Shown here: one piece after another, positions 60,115 to 64,000 of the stretch
How the letters are laid out: each line of letters opens with the position of its first letter
Position numbering within the stretch: position 1 is the first letter of the stretch
From: an uncultured Sulfurovum sp.
Lineage (GTDB): Bacteria > Campylobacterota > Campylobacteria > Campylobacterales > Sulfurovaceae
Assembly: GCA_913055205.1 (NCBI GenBank)
Contig: CAJXJN010000002.1
Location: 32,028-96,027, forward strand
Reading direction: 5' to 3'
Length of the DNA: 64,000 bases
Program-made: the position numbers and the translations under genes
Notes under the pieces: generated by a model
The model's input: the letters and a program-made list of their open reading frames with translations, nothing else
Database searches by the model: none
What the model was told of the DNA's origin: nothing

Positions 60115-61467
60115 CTACAATCTCCACGTAGGAGACTCAACGATCCCTTTAATATCTATGAGTACCGGCTCACCTGTACTGATACCTTCATATGCACTGC
60201 GTTCCAACGCTTTAAACTCCTTATGCCCTACAGCGACAATGACTGCATCGTACTTTTTATCTGCTTTAAAAGGATCCGTTATGAACGTGAAGTTCTTCTG
60301 ATCTACATCTTTCTCATCAATCCATGGTTCATAAGCATCAACGTTACAACCATAGTCAGCCAGTTCATCGATGATGTCGAACACTTTGGAGTTACGAATG
60401 TCCGGACAGTCCTCTTTGAACGTCAAACCCATCACAAGTACATTAGAATCTTTGATCTTCTTGTCATGTGAGATCATCTCTTTGATAGCACGTTCGGCTA
60501 TGTACTTACTCATACCATTGTTGATCTGACGAGCACCTAAAATAAGGTTTGGTTTGTAGCCAAGCTCCTGTGCTTTGTGTGTAAGATAGTAAGGGTCCAC
60601 GCCTATGCAGTGGCCGCCTACCAGGCCGGGAGTCAGCTTGATGAAGTTCCATTTTGTTGCGGCAGCATCTATGACCTCCGTAGTATCTATGCCCATCGTG
60701 TCAAAAATAAGAGCAAGTTCATTGATGAGTGCGATGTTAACGTCACGTTGAGTATTTTCAATAACCTTGGAAGCCTCTGCTACTTTGATAGAAGAAGCCA
60801 GATGCGTACCGGCAGTGATGATACTCGCATAAAGATCATCCACTATAGTAGCAATTTCGGGAGTTGAACCGGCCGTAACTTTTAAGATCTTAGTTACTGT
60901 ATGCTCTTTGTCACCCGGGTTGATACGCTCAGGAGAATATCCGCAGAAGAAACCTTTGGTTTCTTCCCGTGTTGAGTGTTGAGTGTTGAGTGTTGAATTA
61001 TTGTCTGAAGAGATATATTTGAGGCCGGAGACTTTTTCAAGGACAGGAACACAGACCTCTTCAGTCACACCAGGATAGACCGTAGATTCGTAGATGACAA
61101 TGTCACCCTCTTTCAGCACTTTTCCCACCGACTCAGAAGATTTAATAAGCGGAGTAAGGTCAGGACGGTTGGAACTGTCTATAGGTGTTGGAACCGTAAC
61201 AATGTAGATATTGCAATCGGCGATATCTTCTAAGTTGCAAGAGAACTTCATGCCGTTATCGATAGCCTCTTTCATCTGAGCTTCGTCCAGTTCAAGAGTA
61301 CGATCATAAGCATTATTCAGTTCATCTATACGCCACTGCGCAATGTCAAAACCTACCACCTCATACTTCTCACTGAAAGCATGCGCCAGAGGCAGACCTA
61401 CGTAACCGAGTCCGATGATCGCTAATTTTGGATTTTGAATTTTGAATTTTGAATTAGTTTTACTCAT
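60115..61467 (-). CDS. UDP-N-acetylhexosamine 6-dehydrogenase (TviB/WbpO-like) with repeat-encoded insertion
   Basis: LAIIGLGYVGLPLAHAFSEKYEVVGFDI; GLVGGHCIGVDPYYLTHKAQELGY. Confidence 0.94.
   Translation of the reverse strand: MSKTNSKFKIQNPKLAIIGLGYVGLPLAHAFSEKYEVVGFDIAQWRIDELNNAYDRTLELDEAQMKEAIDNGMKFSCNLEDIADCNIYIVTVPTPIDSSNRPDLTPLIKSSESVGKVLKEGDIVIYESTVYPGVTEEVCVPVLEKVSGLKYISSDNNSTLNTQHSTREETKGFFCGYSPERINPGDKEHTVTKILKVTAGSTPEIATIVDDLYASIITAGTHLASSIKVAEASKVIENTQRDVNIALINELALIFDTMGIDTTEVIDAAATKWNFIKLTPGLVGGHCIGVDPYYLTHKAQELGYKPNLILGARQINNGMSKYIAERAIKEMISHDKKIKDSNVLVMGLTFKEDCPDIRNSKVFDIIDELADYGCNVDAYEPWIDEKDVDQKNFTFITDPFKADKKYDAVIVAVGHKEFKALERSAYEGISTGEPVLIDIKGIVESPTWRL
60969..61003. repeat. 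GTGTTGA heptamer array in the dehydrogenase gene
   Basis: gtgttga gtgttga gtgttga gtgttga attattg. Confidence 0.93.
61422..61456. repeat. GAATTTT heptamer array encoding the dehydrogenase N-terminus; left flank of remnant C
   Basis: gaattttgaattttgaatt; encodes NSKFKIQNPK. Confidence 0.9.
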
Positions 61468-61470
61468 TTT

Positions 61471-61569
61471 TTATTTCTGTCCTGCGTTGTTTTCATGATA
61501 CTTAGATAAATTGACGATCCGAACAGCAAAATCAAATGATTTACCTACGGTATGATTTTCTGTTTTCAT
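61471..61569 (-). pseudogene. internally deleted four-helix-bundle gene remnant (cassette C)
   Basis: MKTENHTVGKSFDFAVRIVNLSKYHENNAGQK* aligns with N-terminus of 55837-56211 (VKDNVILDKSLEFAIRVVKLYKYLCDEKKEY). Confidence 0.75.
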
Positions 61570-61579
61570 CAATCCCCCC

Positions 61580-61606
61580 AATTTAAAATTTAAAATTAAT
61601 TTAATG
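61580..61606. repeat. heptamer array, right flank of remnant C
   Basis: aatttaaaatttaaaattaatttaatg; shares aatttaaaatttaaaatt with 56206-56236. Confidence 0.9.
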
Positions 61607-61704
61607 ATTATATCGAAAAGAGTTAAGAGCAGCTTTGCAACAATGCTATGTACTATGTGGGTAAACTTTGACATAGTCCTTTGGGACTTGTCAAGTCTCC
61701 TGTG

Positions 61705-62604
61705 TTAGTTTTGGCTCAATTCATAAAAGTGGTTGGTTGCTTTGACGAAGCCGTCTACTGAACCGCAGTCAAAACGTGTACCTTTAAATTTATAGGCAAT
61801 GACTCTGCCCTGTTTGGCTTGTTCGAGAAGGGCATCGGTGATCTGGATCTCTCCGCCTTTTCCCGGTTTGGTCTCTCTGAGGATATCGAAGATATCCGGT
61901 GTAAGGATGTAGCGTCCGATGATCGCCATGTTGGTAGGGGCATCTTTGGGATCCGGTTTTTCCACCATGTCGGTTACCCGATAGGTATCATCCGTGCCAT
62001 CTACCAGATTTCCTGCAATGATACCGTATTTGTCAGTCTGATCCATAGGGACCTCTTCGATGGCTACCACTGAACATTGGTACTTTTCATAGACTTCGAT
62101 CATTTGGGATAAGATACCTTTGGCATCCGTCATTGGTAATTGTCCCCGTTCCTGAGGGATTGTCGCTTTGCTTGGATGGTTATTGGTTATTGGTAGGTTG
62201 TTGGTGCAGAGGTCATCTGCCAATACAACCGCAAAAGGTTCATTTCCTATGAGTGTTTCACCGGTGAGGATAGCATGCCCCAATCCCTTCATCTCTATTT
62301 GTCTGGTGTAAGAGAAGGTACATTGGCTGATGAGAGAACGAATCTCATCAAGAAGAGACTCCTTGGAAGCTCCCTTGATCTGATGTTCAAGCTCATAGGA
62401 GATATCGAAATGATCTTCTATGGCACGTTTACCACGACCCGTAACGATCGCCATAGTGTGGATACCCGCCTCCAGAGCTTCCTCCACGCCATACTGAATA
62501 AGCGGTTTGGTCAAGATAGGCAGCATCTCTTTGGGCGTCGCTTTGGTTGCAGGAAGGAAACGTGTCCCGTAGCCGGCAGCGGGGAATAAACATTTGTTGA
62601 TCAT
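61705..62604 (-). CDS. galU: UTP--glucose-1-phosphate uridylyltransferase with repeat-encoded insertion
   Basis: KCLFPAAGYGTRFLPATKATPKEMLPI; insertion NNLPITNNHPSKATIPQERGQLPMTD after VVLADDLCT. Confidence 0.96.
   Translation of the reverse strand: MINKCLFPAAGYGTRFLPATKATPKEMLPILTKPLIQYGVEEALEAGIHTMAIVTGRGKRAIEDHFDISYELEHQIKGASKESLLDEIRSLISQCTFSYTRQIEMKGLGHAILTGETLIGNEPFAVVLADDLCTNNLPITNNHPSKATIPQERGQLPMTDAKGILSQMIEVYEKYQCSVVAIEEVPMDQTDKYGIIAGNLVDGTDDTYRVTDMVEKPDPKDAPTNMAIIGRYILTPDIFDILRETKPGKGGEIQITDALLEQAKQGRVIAYKFKGTRFDCGSVDGFVKATNHFYELSQN
62132..62213. repeat. 32-nt dispersed core plus GGTTATT-type heptamers in galU
   Basis: tgtccccgttcctgagggattgtcgctttgct (62141-62172), then ggttattggttattggtaggttgttggt. 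Confidence 0.88.
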
Positions 62605-62607
62605 ATA

Positions 62608-62712
62608 AAAATCCTTTGGATCCAGTGTTAAGTATATAGCGAGAAGTAGGTAGTTTTTTATCTCATTGCTTGCTAAGTATTGATGCGATTATAGCTGAAA
62701 ATCCTTTGGATC
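62608..62712. repeat. 15-bp direct repeat aaaatcctttggatc (62608-62622 and 62698-62712) bracketing ~75 bp in the galU-galE gap
   Basis: exact match. Confidence 0.85.
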
Positions 62713-62756
62713 TAAAAGTGTTGAGTGTTATTACGAAAGAGCTCAAGTGCGTATGA

Positions 62757-63782
62757 TCATTTTAACCTTTTTTCCCACGCTAAAGTGGTTTGACAGATCA
62801 CTTCCAGGTCATCATACTTTGGTTCCCAGTTCATAGCATTTTTGATCTTTGTATTGTCAGAAATGAGGATAGCCGGGTCACCTGCACGTCGTTCTTTTAT
62901 CTCGACAGTAAAATCAACACTGCTTACCTTTTTCATGGTATCGATCACCTCTTTGACAGAGAAACCCCGACTGTACCCTACGTTGAATACATCACTTTCA
63001 TGATCTTCAAGATAATCCAATGCTTCAATATGTGCCTGTGCCAGGTCTACCACATGGATATAATCACGAATACCTGTACCGTCCGGAGTAGGATAATCCT
63101 CTCCGAAGATATACATCTTCTCACGTTTCCCCGTCGCTGCTTCTGCCGCTACTTTAATAAGAAGTGTGGCATTTTCGGTAGACTGTCCGATACGACCATC
63201 CGGATCAGATCCTGCTACGTTAAAATAGCGTAATGCTGCATATTTGAATGCGGGGTATGCACATGCCGTATCTTGAAGGATACGCTCACTCATCAGTTTA
63301 CTCATACCGTAAGGGTTGATAGGCTCGGTCGGATCACTCTCTTTAAGCCCTGTTTCCAAGTTGACAAGAGCAGGGTCAGGTTCTCCATAGGTTGCAGCCG
63401 TAGAAGAGAAGATGAATTTTTTCACATCATTCTGCGTGGCACATTTTATGAGATTGGCTGTATTGGCTGTATTGTTAAGATAGTATTTGAGTGGATTTTC
63501 TACACTTTCCGGTACTACGAGAGAAGCAGCAAAATGGATAATGGCATCAAAATGATCTTCAGTCATGATCACTTCAATTTTATCGAAACAAGAAAGATCT
63601 TCCTCGATAAAATTCAGGGTTTTACTGTTTTCATTTGCAATGACGGTAAGTGCATCGATCGTTTCCTGAAATCCTGTTACAAGATTATCAAGAACAGTGA
63701 TCTCATGTTCACTGTTCTCAAGCAATAATTTTACCACATGGCTACCGATATATCCTGCTCCACCTGTTACTAATATCTTCAA
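62757..63782 (-). CDS. galE: UDP-glucose 4-epimerase
   Basis: KILVTGGAGYIGSHVVKLLLENSEHEITVLDNL; YGMSKLMSERIL; NYPTPDGTGIRDYIHVVDLA-like motif. Confidence 0.97.
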   Translation of the reverse strand: MKILVTGGAGYIGSHVVKLLLENSEHEITVLDNLVTGFQETIDALTVIANENSKTLNFIEEDLSCFDKIEVIMTEDHFDAIIHFAASLVVPESVENPLKYYLNNTANTANLIKCATQNDVKKFIFSSTAATYGEPDPALVNLETGLKESDPTEPINPYGMSKLMSERILQDTACAYPAFKYAALRYFNVAGSDPDGRIGQSTENATLLIKVAAEAATGKREKMYIFGEDYPTPDGTGIRDYIHVVDLAQAHIEALDYLEDHESDVFNVGYSRGFSVKEVIDTMKKVSSVDFTVEIKERRAGDPAILISDNTKIKNAMNWEPKYDDLEVICQTTLAWEKRLK

Positions 63783-63857
63783 ATTTTTTCCTCTCTATAT
63801 ATATATTGATTGCATTATATCGAATAAGGAGTTAGAGTTCAGAGTTGCTTGGCAACA

Positions 63858-64000
63858 GTGTTGAGCGTTGAGCGTTGAGTGTTGAGCATTGAGTAATGTT
63901 GAATATTGAATATTGAATGTTAAATGTTAAATGTTAAATGTTATATGTTATATGTTATATGTTATATGTTATATGTTATATGTTATATGTTATATGTTAT
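63858..64000. repeat. long heptanucleotide tandem array with stepwise unit drift, continuing past window edge
   Basis: gtgttga gcgttga gcgttga gtgttga gcattga gtaatgt tgaatat tgaatat tgaatgt (taaatgt)x3 (tatatgt)x8 tat. Confidence 0.97.

Noticed and set aside
61675-61704. Palindromes agtcc-tttg-ggact and gacttg-t-caagtc as a novel element
   Set aside because: They sit directly after the galU stop codon and are adequately explained as a terminator or processing hairpin.
63858-64000. CRISPR array
   Set aside because: Units are 7 nt with no spacers, and no cas genes are in the window.

Overview
The window is a Campylobacterota-like (Sulfurovum/Sulfurimonas-type) chromosomal segment; the taxon is inferred from gene content and protein style only. 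It has three blocks. (1) 1-12.5 kb is core genes: a TamA/BamA-like protein (cut by the window edge), gpsA, a voltage-gated K+ channel plus a separate RCK protein, gatB, atpB, lptB, tsaE, trpD and dapD. (2) 12.8-23.9 kb is a + strand cobalamin uptake and nucleotide-loop-assembly operon: btuB, btuF, btuD, btuC, a ThrB2-like kinase, a TIGR00303-type cobT, cobU, cobD/cobC-like decarboxylase, cobQ, cbiB, cobS and cobC. (3) 24-63.8 kb is a large exopolysaccharide/LPS locus, almost all on the - strand. It holds Wza/Wzc/PHP phosphatase, a WecA-like transferase, glycosyltransferases, a Wzy-like polymerase, Wzx, CDP-glucose, ADP-heptose, GDP-fucose and UDP-sugar pathways, AsnB and an ATP-grasp enzyme. 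The most unusual signal is a dispersed system of degenerate tandem heptanucleotide arrays (GTGTTGA, GTTTTGA, GAATTTT, TTAATGT, GTGATAG, GTGTTAC types; C-poor on one strand). They flank, in inverted orientation, two intact four-helix-bundle (S23/IVP/Avd-like) genes and one remnant. They also occur as in-frame insertions, often beside conserved motifs, in at least seven sugar-nucleotide genes. The longest array (at least 20 heptamers, with a stepwise change of unit) runs off the right edge of the window. A second, unrelated family of GC-rich palindromic REP-like elements occupies intergenic gaps in the left half and has one in-frame copy in cbiB. No tRNA, rRNA, CRISPR or transposase was found.
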